In this document: positions 1-8,532 of the stretch, in pieces
How the letters are laid out: every line of letters starts with the position of its first letter
Position numbering within the stretch: the stretch's first letter is position 1
Origin: SKPH01 sp051748565
GTDB taxonomy: Bacteria > Bacillota > Dethiobacteria > DTU022
Direction of reading: 5' to 3'
Assembly: GCA_051748565.1 (NCBI GenBank)
Contig: JBNJHN010000002.1
Span: 1 to 64,000 of the forward strand
Length of the DNA: 64,000 nucleotides
The notes under the pieces: generated by a model
What the model saw: the letters and a program-made list of their open reading frames with translations, nothing else
The model's database searches: none
Told to the model about the DNA's origin: nothing
Translations under genes and position numbers: made by a program

Positions 1-344
1 GATTTACATTAACCTGTTTCTCCCTGCCGGTTAATCTTTGTTCTCACGTAAATTTTAGGCAATGCTATAATCAATTATAATCTTTTGTTCAATGAAGGGA
101 ATGCTTAATATATGAACTTTAAAAAACCAGGCTCCCCGTTCTTACATGGCATGTTTATGTTACGGGGGTTGTTCTCCGTTTTATGCCCCTGGCAAAAATA
201 AGTACCTATTAATGGGGGAAAATCATACCCGGGGTGAAAGGAACCTATCCTCGGGGGAATTTGTCCATTTAATGTGTCAAAAATCATAATTAAGCTGCCG
301 TGCCCGGTTAAATCAAAGGTCGTTAAAGTTTTTAGGGAGGAACT
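1..344. other. Gene-free start of window
   Basis: I see no convincing gene here. A 60-codon reading frame on the minus strand (287 to 105) has no recognisable domain and no ribosome-binding site. ATTAACC at 8-14 and GGTTAAT at 29-35 form an inverted repeat, but no T-run follows, so it is not a convincing terminator. The last bases carry the Shine-Dalgarno GGGAGG (335-340) of the next gene. Confidence 0.5.
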
Positions 345-1058
345 ATGAATATTTCAGATGTAATCAGGCTCGAGCTAAAAGAAAATGCCGATCCTGAAAA
401 AGCGGCATTTTTACCGAAATTTTTTAAGGCTTTTCCCGGGGGCTACGGTGAAGGTGACCGCTTTATCGGTGTTAGCGTTCCGAATCAACGTAAGATAGCC
501 CGTAAACATTATAAAAATTTATCTTTAATCAATCTGGAAAATTTGATCCGTGACCCGTTTCACGAGTGCAGGCTCACAGCAATCTTTATTCTGGTTTTAA
601 AATATGAGAATGCAAAAACAGAATTTGAACGAAAGCAAGTGGTTGATTTCTATATCGGCAACCTGCCGTCAATAAACAACTGGGACCTTGTCGACTCTTC
701 TGCATATAAAATTTTAGGCCCGTTCCTTTCAGATAAAGATAGAAGCTTGATCTACCGTCTGGCAAAATCCGGCGATCTCTGGAAGGAACGGATTGCAGTT
801 ATAACCACTTTGCATTTTGTGCGTAACAACGATTTTGATGACACATTAAAGATCTCCGAGCTGATGCTGGATCATAAACATGATCTGATCCATAAAGCAT
901 CCGGTTGGATGTTGAGAGAAGTCGGCAACCGTGATTTCGATGTTGAATATGCCTTTTTAAAAGCTCACTATAAAAAGATGCCGCGGACAATGCTGCGTTA
1001 TGCTATAGAAAAATTTGAACCAGTATTGAGGAAAAAATTCCTGGCGGGGCTTGTTTAG
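345..1058 (+). CDS. AlkD-family DNA alkylation repair glycosylase
   Basis: This 237-residue protein matches the HEAT-like-repeat DNA glycosylases of the AlkD family, which remove N3- and N7-alkylated purines without base flipping. The motif NNWDLVD lies at residues 111-117. Its Trp113 and Asp117 keep the four-residue spacing of the catalytic Trp and Asp known from Bacillus cereus AlkD. The start is the ATG at 345, four bases after GGGAGG. The whole length is helical with no signal peptide, so it should be cytoplasmic. It stands alone ahead of an LCP gene, with only 53 bases between them. The family call is firm; substrate range is inferred from the family. Confidence 0.88.
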   Translation: MNISDVIRLELKENADPEKAAFLPKFFKAFPGGYGEGDRFIGVSVPNQRKIARKHYKNLSLINLENLIRDPFHECRLTAIFILVLKYENAKTEFERKQVVDFYIGNLPSINNWDLVDSSAYKILGPFLSDKDRSLIYRLAKSGDLWKERIAVITTLHFVRNNDFDDTLKISELMLDHKHDLIHKASGWMLREVGNRDFDVEYAFLKAHYKKMPRTMLRYAIEKFEPVLRKKFLAGLV

Positions 1059-1111
1059 GATTGTCATGAAACCGAGTGTTATCAAATCAGGTCAAAAAGG
1101 CGGGAGTCTTA

Positions 1112-2374
1112 ATGAGCAGAGGAAATAAAAAACGCAGTTATTTTACGTTTAAACTATCCATAGCTGTAATAGCAGTATTATTTTTAGCAGTAACCCTCTT
1201 TGCTTACTTTCCGGCCCTGCTGTTAAAGACATCGACGGGGGTAACAGCGGCAGTATCAGATCAACAGGGTGGGGAGGCTTTAAGCACGGATATAATTAAT
1301 ATTGCCCTGCTCGGCTTTGATCGCTCCGCATCGAGAGAAAAACGGTCCAGTATGTTTCGTCCCGACACGATCATGATTGCTTCTATTAATTTACGTAAAG
1401 CAGAAGTTAAACTGGTCAATATTCCCCGTGACAGCTATGTGCAAATTACCGGAACGGGGATATACGATAAGATCAATCACTCCTACATGTACGGCTATCA
1501 TGGAGCGGCTGAAGGTGAAGATAAGCATGAAAGCGGTTTAAAGACTACACTTTTAACTGTTCGTGATTTTTTGGGGGGCATACCGATCCATGGATACCTT
1601 AGTATAGATATGGATGGGGCGGCCGATATTATCGACAGCATCGGAGGCATCTATTATGATGTTGATTTCGATGTGCGTTCCGATTACGGGCGGGGCCGTA
1701 TTCTGGTCGAAGAGGGTTATCAACTTTTTGATGGCAGGAGTTTTATGCATTATGTCCGCACGAGAGCCGGGGACCAGGGTGGTGAGAGGGGCAGGTCCGG
1801 GAGGCAGCAAAATGTTTTGATCGCAATGTTTGATCAAATAAGGGGTCCCGGGGGCATTATCAAGATTCCCCGGCTTATCTTTGCAGTAGCAGGTAATGTT
1901 GAAACCGAAATTGGCCTTCCGCAAATTGGCATGATGGGCATACTCGGCCTGCGAATCAACCCGGAAGAAGTCGAATCCTTTATTTTCAGTGGGCGGGGCC
2001 AGCTATCCGACCGAAACGGGCAGAACATCTGGTACCTGGTAATAGATGAAAAAGAACGGGTCGAAACAATCTTTAATGTGTTCGGGGTCACTGTAGAAAT
2101 GCGGCCCCAAATAACTCTTCCCGGCCCGGTAGTTCCGGAACTGGAAACTCCTGAACCGGATCCAATTCCAGGGCCGGATCCCGAACCAACACCCGAGCCC
2201 GAACCGGAACCGGACCTCGAACCAACACCCGAGCCTGACCCTGAACCTGACCCTGAACCGGATCCCGAACCGGATCCCGAACCGGATCCCGAAACCGATC
2301 CTGATGCGGACCCCGATCCGGTTCCTGGTGAACCTGAAGAAAATGATGAGGAAGCGGAAGAAGATTCAGGTTAA
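1112..2374 (+). CDS. LytR-CpsA-Psr (LCP) family envelope protein
   Basis: LCP proteins attach anionic polymers to peptidoglycan on the outer face of the membrane. I place the start at ATG 1112, five bases after CGGGAG (1101-1106); an in-frame GTG at 1076 has no such site. The product has about 420 residues. It begins with a basic stretch and one membrane segment (about residues 10-33), followed by the LCP domain. The domain shows IPRDSY, the KINHSY segment and an Arg-rich HYVRTRAGDQGGERGRSGRQ-type segment that in the family binds the polyprenyl pyrophosphate. From about residue 345 the tail is almost entirely Pro-Glu/Asp-Pro repeats, likely a rigid wall-spanning stalk. It may be monocistronic, because the pyr promoter follows downstream. 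Confidence 0.88.
   Translation: MSRGNKKRSYFTFKLSIAVIAVLFLAVTLFAYFPALLLKTSTGVTAAVSDQQGGEALSTDIINIALLGFDRSASREKRSSMFRPDTIMIASINLRKAEVKLVNIPRDSYVQITGTGIYDKINHSYMYGYHGAAEGEDKHESGLKTTLLTVRDFLGGIPIHGYLSIDMDGAADIIDSIGGIYYDVDFDVRSDYGRGRILVEEGYQLFDGRSFMHYVRTRAGDQGGERGRSGRQQNVLIAMFDQIRGPGGIIKIPRLIFAVAGNVETEIGLPQIGMMGILGLRINPEEVESFIFSGRGQLSDRNGQNIWYLVIDEKERVETIFNVFGVTVEMRPQITLPGPVVPELETPEPDPIPGPDPEPTPEPEPEPDLEPTPEPDPEPDPEPDPEPDPEPDPETDPDADPDPVPGEPEENDEEAEEDSG
2150..2340 (+). repeat. Low-complexity Pro-Glu/Asp-Pro coding repeat
   Basis: The end of the LCP gene consists of imperfect 6- and 12-base units such as GATCCCGAACCG, encoding alternating Pro and acidic residues. This is an in-frame coding repeat, not a CRISPR or intergenic array. 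A similar PEPEP tract occurs in the CAP-domain protein near 46.0 kb. Confidence 0.8.
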
Positions 2375-2455
2375 TCTTTCCATTTTTATTGGTTTACACT
2401 TTACCCAGGCAGGCTTTTTATTACTTTTTCCAAAATGAAAAGTTTGATTAAATCA

Positions 2456-2484
2456 TTGACACTCCATCGATTAAATGCTAAACT
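2456..2484 (+). promoter_or_regulatory. Sigma-A type promoter of the pyr operon
   Basis: TTGACA at 2456-2461 and TAAACT at 2479-2484 are separated by 17 bases, a near-consensus vegetative promoter. Transcription would start near 2491, just upstream of the PyrR-binding leader. Confidence 0.75.
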
Positions 2485-2500
2485 TGTTCCAGTTAGGCAC

Positions 2501-2535
2501 CCTTTAAAGATAGTCCTGTGAGGCTGGCAAGGGGG
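2501..2535 (+). promoter_or_regulatory. PyrR-binding loop of the pyr attenuator
   Basis: The segment around 2512-2525 reads AGTCCTGTGAGGCT, which fits the conserved PyrR anti-antiterminator loop (ARUCCNGNGAGGYU). It is flanked by complementary CCTTT and AAGGG sequences. In the known mechanism, PyrR with UMP binds this hairpin, prevents the antiterminator and allows the terminator just downstream to form. Confidence 0.88.
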
Positions 2536-2554
2536 CGACCGATAAGGTATAAAT

Positions 2555-2589
2555 ACACCGCCCGCTACCAAAGCTTGGCGGTGTTTTTT
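2555..2589 (+). terminator. pyr attenuator terminator
   Basis: ACACCGCC (2555-2562) pairs with GGCGGTGT (2577-2584) and is followed by a six-T run. It lies between the PyrR-binding loop and pyrR, which is where the regulated terminator of Firmicute pyr operons sits. Confidence 0.9.
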
Positions 2590-2646
2590 ATGCCCACTGC
2601 CCTTCCGCCTACCTCTGCTCAGCAGGGTCTGAAAGGAGGTGAAAAA

Positions 2647-3198
2647 ATGGCACTAACCCATAAAGCTACCGTTATGGATGAAAAAGCAATCAGGCAAGCC
2701 CTACGCCGCATTGCCCATGAAATAATCGAGCGCAACAAGGGCATTGAAAATGTAGTCCTGATAGGTGTGCGTAAACGGGGAGTACCACTTGCGAATCGGT
2801 TGAAAACTTATTTGTCTGAAATTGAAACTCCTGAAGTTCCCCTCGGCATACTAGACATTACCCTCTACCGCGATGATCTTTCCCAGCGGCAGGATCAACC
2901 TGAAGTTCATACTACCGATGTTCCCTTTGATTTACACAAAAAGCATGTAGTTGTAGTTGATGATGTGCTCTATACCGGCCGTACTACCCGCGCAGCGATG
3001 GATGCCCTTATCGATCTGGGGCGCCCCGCTACTATCCAGCTGGTTGTCCTGGTTGATCGCGGACACCGTGAGCTTCCAATCAGGGCAGATTATGTCGGTA
3101 AAAATGTACCCACATCAAGAAATGAACTGGTTGAGGTTAAGGTTAAAGAGATTGACGGAACGGACCAGGTTGACATCCTGGAAAATAAAGAAGCTTAA
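2647..3198 (+). CDS. pyrR: PyrR, pyr operon attenuation protein / uracil phosphoribosyltransferase
   Basis: PyrR binds pyr mRNA in response to UMP and has uracil phosphoribosyltransferase activity. The start is ATG 2647, preceded by AAGGAGGTG; the open frame extends upstream into the leader but has no other good start. The 183-residue length is normal. The PRPP-binding motif VVVVDDVLYTGRT is present at about residues 100-112. It is the first gene of the operon, directly behind its own target leader, so the operon is autoregulated by attenuation. Confidence 0.96.
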   Translation: MALTHKATVMDEKAIRQALRRIAHEIIERNKGIENVVLIGVRKRGVPLANRLKTYLSEIETPEVPLGILDITLYRDDLSQRQDQPEVHTTDVPFDLHKKHVVVVDDVLYTGRTTRAAMDALIDLGRPATIQLVVLVDRGHRELPIRADYVGKNVPTSRNELVEVKVKEIDGTDQVDILENKEA

Positions 3199-3223
3199 GC
3201 GGTTATGAAAGGTGGTATATTAA

Positions 3224-4156
3224 TTGCAAACTTTAAGGCGTAAAGACATCCTTGGCTTGGAAGAGATGTCTGCCGAAGAGATAACCTTAATCCTGGAGAC
3301 AGCCCGCTCTATGCGAGAGATTATGCAGCGCAAGATAAAAAAAGTGCCAACATTGCGTGGACGCTCCGTATTAAATCTATTTTATGAACCGAGCACCCGG
3401 ACCAAAGCCAGCTTTGAACTGGCTCAAAAATATATGAGTGCCGATTCGGTAAGTGTGGCCGGTACTTCTTCGAGCCTGGTCAAAGGGGAAACACTTAAAG
3501 ACACAGTCCGCAATGTTGAAGTTATGGGTATAGAGTGTGTGATTATGAGGCATCCGGTATCAGGATCTTCGCATTACCTGGCCCATAATGTGGAGGCTTC
3601 AGTAATCAATGCCGGCGATGGAATGCATGAACACCCCACCCAGGGTCTGTTGGATATGTTCACAATTCTCGATAAAAAGGGGCGGCTTGAAGAGCTGAAA
3701 GTGGCCATAGTCGGAGATATCCGCCACAGCCGGGTTGCCCGATCCAACCTGTGGGGGCTGCAAAAGATGGGCGCTGAAGTGGTTGTTGCCGGCCCACCGA
3801 CTCTTATGCCGCCGGATCTTACAGCTTTTGGTGTAAACGCATTCCCAAATATTGAAGAAGCCGTTGAAAATGCTGATGTGGTAATGGCCCTGCGATTACA
3901 GAAAGAGCGCCAGGAAGGTGGGCTCTTCCCAAGTCTTCGCGAATATTCAGAATTATACGGGCTGACACCGCAGAGAATCAGAGGGGCGAAAGAAGATGTT
4001 TTAATTATGCACCCCGGGCCGATGAACCGGGGAGTTGAAATAAGTTCGGAATTGGCTGACGGGCCTCGCTCAATCATCCTGGAGCAGGTGACTTCAGGTG
4101 TGGCTGTACGCATGGCACTTCTCTATCTTTTGCTGGGAGGGACAAAGGAAGAATGA
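3224..4156 (+). CDS. pyrB: Aspartate carbamoyltransferase catalytic subunit
   Basis: It catalyses carbamoyl phosphate plus aspartate to N-carbamoylaspartate, the committed step of pyrimidine synthesis. The 310-residue protein shows FYEPSTRTKASFELA, the carbamoyl-phosphate loop, and HPTQGLLD and RHSRVARSN motifs of the catalytic chain. The start is TTG 3224, about nine bases after GGTGG. No regulatory chain gene (pyrI) is nearby, as in other Firmicutes. Its stop overlaps the pyrC start in an ATGA arrangement, suggesting translational coupling. Confidence 0.97.
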   Translation: MQTLRRKDILGLEEMSAEEITLILETARSMREIMQRKIKKVPTLRGRSVLNLFYEPSTRTKASFELAQKYMSADSVSVAGTSSSLVKGETLKDTVRNVEVMGIECVIMRHPVSGSSHYLAHNVEASVINAGDGMHEHPTQGLLDMFTILDKKGRLEELKVAIVGDIRHSRVARSNLWGLQKMGAEVVVAGPPTLMPPDLTAFGVNAFPNIEEAVENADVVMALRLQKERQEGGLFPSLREYSELYGLTPQRIRGAKEDVLIMHPGPMNRGVEISSELADGPRSIILEQVTSGVAVRMALLYLLLGGTKEE

Positions 4157-5457
4157 AACCACTTTTAATAAAAGAAGGAAGGGTAATTGATCCTTCCCGG
4201 AATTTTAACGGGCAGGCCGATATTTTAGTAAGTAAAGGCAAGATCCATGCAGTAGAGAAAAGCTTGGAACCCTCCCCCGGAACAGAAGTTATCGATGCGT
4301 CCGGCTTAATTGTAATGCCCGGTATGATTGACATGCATGTGCACCTGCGTGATCCGGGTTATGAATACAAAGAAGATATATTTTCGGGGGCCCGGGCGGC
4401 GGCTGCCGGTGGATTTACCGCTGTTGCGGCTATGGCCAATACGGATCCGGTTAGTGATGATCCTTCGGTTATCGGCTATATTCATGATCGTGCAGCAAGG
4501 GCAGCAGTTCGTGTATACCCGATCGGTGCTTTAACCAAAGGTCTTAAGGGTAAAGAACTGGCCGAGCTTGGCAGAATGAAACAGGCCGGAGCCGTAGGTT
4601 TCTCTGATGACGGCAGGCCGGTAGAAAACGGTACAATTATGCGTAATGCCCTTCACTATGCTTCAGGTATTAATGCCCTTTTAATCGTTCACGAAGAAGA
4701 CTCTCATCTTGCATCGGGAGGGGTGATGCATGAGGGCTCGGTTTCATCGGTTCTCGGCTTGAGGGGGATTCCGGCAGCAGCTGAGGAAGCTATGCTGGCC
4801 CGGGATCTGATGCTGCTTAAAATGACCGGTGGCCGCCTGCACATTGCCCACGTTTCAACCGCAGGCTCGGTTGAACTTCTGCGCCGGGCCAAGGGGGAGG
4901 GACTTGTGGTAACTGCCGAGGTTACACCTCATCATCTCCTGCTGACTGACAGGGCCGTAAAAAATTCAGGATATCATACAAATACGAAAGTAAATCCGCC
5001 GCTCAGATCAGAGCATGACCGCCAGGCTTTGTGGAAGGGTTTAATTGATGGGACTATAGATGCCATCGCTTCTGATCATGCCCCCCATCATAACGATGAC
5101 AAAGATGTGGAATTTGATTTTGCGCCCTTCGGTATAGCTGGTTTGGAAACAACGTTGCCGCTGATGCTCGATGAATTTAATTCAGGACGGATTAAGGAAC
5201 TGACTTTGCCGCTGCTTGTTGAAAAAATGAGCACCACCCCTGCAACTATACTTGATATTGCCGGTGGATCTCTGTGCCCTGGAAGCCCTGCCGATATAAC
5301 GATTGTAGACCTTAAACACAGTTTTACCGTCAATCCTGAAGCCTGGCATTCAAAATCCGGCAATACACCTTTTGCCGGCCGCCGTCTCGCCGGTGCGCCG
5401 GTTTATACAATAGTCGGTGGGATGGTTATGATGAAGGAAGGTGTGCTATCTGATTGA
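4153..5457 (+). CDS. pyrC: Dihydroorotase
   Basis: This 434-residue class I dihydroorotase cyclises carbamoylaspartate to dihydroorotate. Metal-binding motifs are visible: DMHVHLRDPG near residue 60, an NTDP segment, HVS around residue 236 and SDHAPH near residue 313. The start overlaps the last four bases of pyrB. It is normally followed in Bacillus by carAB, but here the next gene is pyrK, so carbamoyl phosphate must come from genes elsewhere. Confidence 0.97.
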   Translation: MKPLLIKEGRVIDPSRNFNGQADILVSKGKIHAVEKSLEPSPGTEVIDASGLIVMPGMIDMHVHLRDPGYEYKEDIFSGARAAAAGGFTAVAAMANTDPVSDDPSVIGYIHDRAARAAVRVYPIGALTKGLKGKELAELGRMKQAGAVGFSDDGRPVENGTIMRNALHYASGINALLIVHEEDSHLASGGVMHEGSVSSVLGLRGIPAAAEEAMLARDLMLLKMTGGRLHIAHVSTAGSVELLRRAKGEGLVVTAEVTPHHLLLTDRAVKNSGYHTNTKVNPPLRSEHDRQALWKGLIDGTIDAIASDHAPHHNDDKDVEFDFAPFGIAGLETTLPLMLDEFNSGRIKELTLPLLVEKMSTTPATILDIAGGSLCPGSPADITIVDLKHSFTVNPEAWHSKSGNTPFAGRRLAGAPVYTIVGGMVMMKEGVLSD

Positions 5458-6223
5458 TTACAAGAGCAATTGTTATAAACTTGAAAAACTCCTGGTAATC
5501 GAGAACCGTGAAGTGGCTCCCGGATACTTCAGGCTTACCTTAGAGGGTTCTTATCTGGCCCGTGAAGCAAAGCCGGGTCAGTTTGTTATGGTATACATGC
5601 CCATGGAATACGGATACATGCTGCCCCGCCCCTTCAGTATTTTCAGGGTCGACTGTCAAAGAGACGAACTTGCAATCTTCTTTCAGATCAAGGGATATGG
5701 CACTGAGTTATTGGCCCGTATTGCTCCGGGTGCGGCATTAAAGATACTCGGTCCTTTAGGAAAAGGTTTTCCACCTTTGCCTCCGAAATCTTTACTGGCA
5801 GCGGGAGGAATGGGCATAGCGCCTTTGGTTTTCCTGGCTTCATCGGCTAAAGTGCCGAGGACATTGATTTACGGTGCCCCGGCAGCCGAATCGCTTGCCT
5901 GCCCTTCCTTAGATCTCGATCTGCCCGGGTTAACCCTGATTACAGCTACCGAGGATGGAAGCAGGGGCGAAAAGGGCACCGTTGTCGAAGTGCTTGCAGG
6001 GATGGCTGCCGATTTCGAAGCTGTATTTGCCTGTGGCCCGCGGCCAATGCTTGATGAAGTAAATAAGCTTTTTCGGGGGACCGGTATTCAAGCCTGGTTT
6101 TCGATGGAAGAACGGATGGCCTGTGGAATCGGTGCCTGTCTTGGCTGTGTTGTGAAAACAGGCAGTGGATATAAACGAGTTTGTCGTGATGGCCCGGTAT
6201 TTCCGGCAGCGGAGGTGTTTTGA
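5441..6223 (+). CDS. pyrK: Dihydroorotate dehydrogenase B electron-transfer subunit
   Basis: PyrK passes electrons from PyrD to NAD through FAD and a [2Fe-2S] cluster. The order is a FAD-binding barrel with RPFSIFR, a nucleotide-binding GGMGIAPL, and a C-terminal cluster site CGIGACLGCVV...RVCRDGP. The start is unclear: GTG 5441 overlaps pyrC by 17 bases but sits directly against the AAGGAAG site, while CTG 5450 has better spacing. Length is about 257-260 residues. Its stop is one base before the pyrD start, consistent with a tightly coupled PyrK-PyrD heterotetramer. Confidence 0.94.
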   Translation: MCYLIDYKSNCYKLEKLLVIENREVAPGYFRLTLEGSYLAREAKPGQFVMVYMPMEYGYMLPRPFSIFRVDCQRDELAIFFQIKGYGTELLARIAPGAALKILGPLGKGFPPLPPKSLLAAGGMGIAPLVFLASSAKVPRTLIYGAPAAESLACPSLDLDLPGLTLITATEDGSRGEKGTVVEVLAGMAADFEAVFACGPRPMLDEVNKLFRGTGIQAWFSMEERMACGIGACLGCVVKTGSGYKRVCRDGPVFPAAEVF

Positions 6224-6224
6224 A

Positions 6225-7151
6225 TTGTTTAATCCCAATCTATGTGTGAATCTGGGCGGTATCGAACTGAATTCTCCTGTTCTGGCGGCATCAGGCCCTT
6301 TCGGTTACGGACATGAATACCATGAATATCTTGATCTTGATGCCCTGGGAGGAATTATAGTAAAAGGAGTTTCACTTAAACCATGGGAAGGGAATCCTCC
6401 TCCGCGCCTTGCCGAAACTGCCTCAGGCCTGCTTAACTCTATTGGTCTCCAGAATCCTGGATTACTGAATTTCCTGGAGAATGACCTGCCTCTGCTCAGG
6501 AATACAGGGCCGCGCCTTATTGTTAATATTGTCGGTGCGACAATCGAAGAATATGCTGCAGTGGCAGAGGGGCTTACTAATGCCGAAGGAGTAGATGGTC
6601 TCGAAGTGAACGTTTCCTGCCCTAACCTTAAAGCCGGGGGCATGGCTTTCTGTACCGATCCGGGAGTTACATATGCTGTGGTCAGTGCTGTCAGAAAGAA
6701 GACGGCTCTTCCCCTGCTGGTAAAACTATCTCCCAATGTTACTGATATAAAAACAATTGCCAGTGCTGCCGAAGCAGCAGGAGCTGATGCCCTTTCCCTG
6801 ATCAACACGCTATCGGGGATGCTGATTGATATCGAGTCCAGGAAACCGGTTTTGGGAAATATTTTCGGTGGATTATCAGGCCCGGCAGTGATGCCTGTTG
6901 CCCTTAAGATGACCTGGCAGACAGCGGATGCAGTTAAGATTCCCCTTCTCGGGATGGGCGGAATAACTTCAGCTGAAGATGCCCTTCAGTTTATTATGGC
7001 CGGCGCCAGGGCCGTAGCTGTAGGGACAGGTTTATTTTATAACCCCGGACTGCCCTTTGAAATTCTAAAAGGTTTGAAACAGTACATGATGATAAATAAT
7101 ATTGCCGATCTTGGAATACTCGAAGGAGCTGCCAGGAAAGGAGAAGTTTAA
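6225..7151 (+). CDS. pyrD: Dihydroorotate dehydrogenase B catalytic subunit
   Basis: This FMN barrel enzyme oxidises dihydroorotate to orotate using NAD via PyrK. I choose the TTG at 6225, nine bases after GGAGG (6211-6215); a longer frame would run back into pyrK. The product begins MFNPNLCVNLGGIEL, matching the family, and has about 308 residues. Family features include SGPFGYG, the NVSCPN segment carrying the catalytic Cys of class 1B enzymes, and the FMN phosphate site GMGGI and GARAVAVGT. Confidence 0.96.
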   Translation: MFNPNLCVNLGGIELNSPVLAASGPFGYGHEYHEYLDLDALGGIIVKGVSLKPWEGNPPPRLAETASGLLNSIGLQNPGLLNFLENDLPLLRNTGPRLIVNIVGATIEEYAAVAEGLTNAEGVDGLEVNVSCPNLKAGGMAFCTDPGVTYAVVSAVRKKTALPLLVKLSPNVTDIKTIASAAEAAGADALSLINTLSGMLIDIESRKPVLGNIFGGLSGPAVMPVALKMTWQTADAVKIPLLGMGGITSAEDALQFIMAGARAVAVGTGLFYNPGLPFEILKGLKQYMMINNIADLGILEGAARKGEV

Positions 7152-7152
7152 T

Positions 7153-7860
7153 ATGGAAATTAATCCAGCGCGTTTGATCATAGCCCTTGATCTGCCCGAC
7201 CCCGAGCGGGCGCTGATGCTTGTAAAAATACTCGGTCCACTCGATGTAAGCTTTAAAGTGGGCCTGGAGCTTTTTATAGCCGGGGGGCCTTCACTGGTGT
7301 CCGAATTGACTTCCCGCTACCGGGTCTTTCTCGATTTAAAGTTTCACGATATTCCGAACACTGCAGGAGCGGCGGTAAGAGAGGCGGCAAAACTCGGTGT
7401 ATGGATGCTTAATCTCCATGCTTCGGGAGGCAGGGATATGATGTTAGCTGCCAGGAGAGTGGTTGAAGGGCTTAAGACAAAACCAATGCTTCTTGCTGTT
7501 ACAGTTTTAACCAGCATGAGTTGTCGCCAGCTGGCTGAAACCGGCAATTCAGAAATTATCACTGAAAGGGTTCGCCTGCTTTCCAAACTTGCTTATGAGT
7601 GCAGTATGGATGGGGTGGTTTGTTCTCCCCTGGAAATAGCCGCAGTTAAAAAAGCGGTGTCGACAGAATTTATTACGGTTACACCAGGAGTCAGGCCGAT
7701 CGGTGCAGACAGAGGGGACCAATCCCGAACAGGCACCCCGGCTGATGTTATCCGGGCCGGGGGAGACTACCTCGTAGTTGGCAGGCCGGTTACCGGGGCT
7801 GCAGATCCGCTCATGGCTGCTGAAAATATTCTTGCTCAGATGGGAGAAAGTTATGAATGA
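7153..7860 (+). CDS. pyrF: Orotidine 5'-phosphate decarboxylase
   Basis: PyrF decarboxylates OMP to UMP. ATG 7153 follows AAAGGAGAAG and gives about 235 residues. The catalytic segment FLDLKFHDIPNT (about residues 56-67) carries the Asp-Lys-Asp array, and the C-terminus has the phosphate site TPGVRP and VVGRPVT. Its last eight bases overlap pyrE. Confidence 0.97.
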   Translation: MEINPARLIIALDLPDPERALMLVKILGPLDVSFKVGLELFIAGGPSLVSELTSRYRVFLDLKFHDIPNTAGAAVREAAKLGVWMLNLHASGGRDMMLAARRVVEGLKTKPMLLAVTVLTSMSCRQLAETGNSEIITERVRLLSKLAYECSMDGVVCSPLEIAAVKKAVSTEFITVTPGVRPIGADRGDQSRTGTPADVIRAGGDYLVVGRPVTGAADPLMAAENILAQMGESYE

Positions 7861-8413
7861 GGATATTATTAAACTGCTTAAGAAAAGCGGGGCCATAATG
7901 GAAGGGCATTTTTTACTGACTTCGGGCAGGCACAGCAGCCTGTTCCTGCAGTGTTCGCAGCTTATGCAGTATCCTGAATATGCAGAACTGATCTGCAGCA
8001 GGATGGCCGAGCCTTTTAAGAATGAAAGAATTGAAGCAGTAATTGGCCCGGCCATGGGAGGGATAATCATGGCTTATGAAACGGCCCGCTCGCTTGGAGC
8101 AAGGGCTCTATTTGCCGAACGGTCTGACAGCGGGATGATCCTCAGGCGGGGATTTTCAATAAAGCCGGGAGAAAAAGTGCTGGTTGTTGAAGATGCTGTC
8201 ACAACCGGTGGTTCAGTGCAAAAAGTATTGGATATGCTGCACCTCCTTAAAGCCGAGGTAATCGCTGTTTCAATTTTGGTTGATCGGACTGCCGGCCGCC
8301 TTGATTTTGGCTTGCCTTTGAAATCTCTTTTGAGTATGGAAATTGAATCTTACGAGGCGGACAACTGTCCGTTATGCCTTAAAGGTATTCCCATCCAAAG
8401 ACCGAAAGGATAA
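7853..8413 (+). CDS. pyrE: Orotate phosphoribosyltransferase
   Basis: PyrE converts orotate and PRPP to OMP. ATG 7853 follows GGGAGAAAG and overlaps pyrF by eight bases. The 186-residue product has the PRPP motif VLVVEDAVTTGGS (about residues 107-119). The C-terminal CPLC and basic tail resemble the longer PyrE type of clostridia and thermophiles. It is the last pyr gene; no strong terminator is visible after it. Confidence 0.95.
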   Translation: MNEDIIKLLKKSGAIMEGHFLLTSGRHSSLFLQCSQLMQYPEYAELICSRMAEPFKNERIEAVIGPAMGGIIMAYETARSLGARALFAERSDSGMILRRGFSIKPGEKVLVVEDAVTTGGSVQKVLDMLHLLKAEVIAVSILVDRTAGRLDFGLPLKSLLSMEIESYEADNCPLCLKGIPIQRPKG

Positions 8414-8532
8414 AAACCCTTTCCATAGATCGTGGTAGGAATCGAATTTCCCTGTCAATTAAACAGGCTATCGAGAAGTGAGATGCAGAGTTAGGGAAGT
8501 TTAAAATAGCAAGCCTGTAAGTGAAGAAGGTT

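Noticed and set aside
105..287. Sixty-codon frame on the minus strand
   Set aside because: No ribosome-binding site, no domain and no support from neighbours; probably chance.
2150..2340. Repeat array that could look like CRISPR or a minisatellite
   Set aside because: It is an in-frame coding repeat for Pro-acidic residues, with no spacers.
2518..2646. Extended N-terminus of pyrR into the leader
   Set aside because: This region is the attenuator with PyrR loop and terminator; ATG 2647 has the proper ribosome-binding site.
8414..8532. GAAAGG/CCTTTC hairpin at the end of pyrE as terminator
   Set aside because: Stem is short and has no T-run after it.
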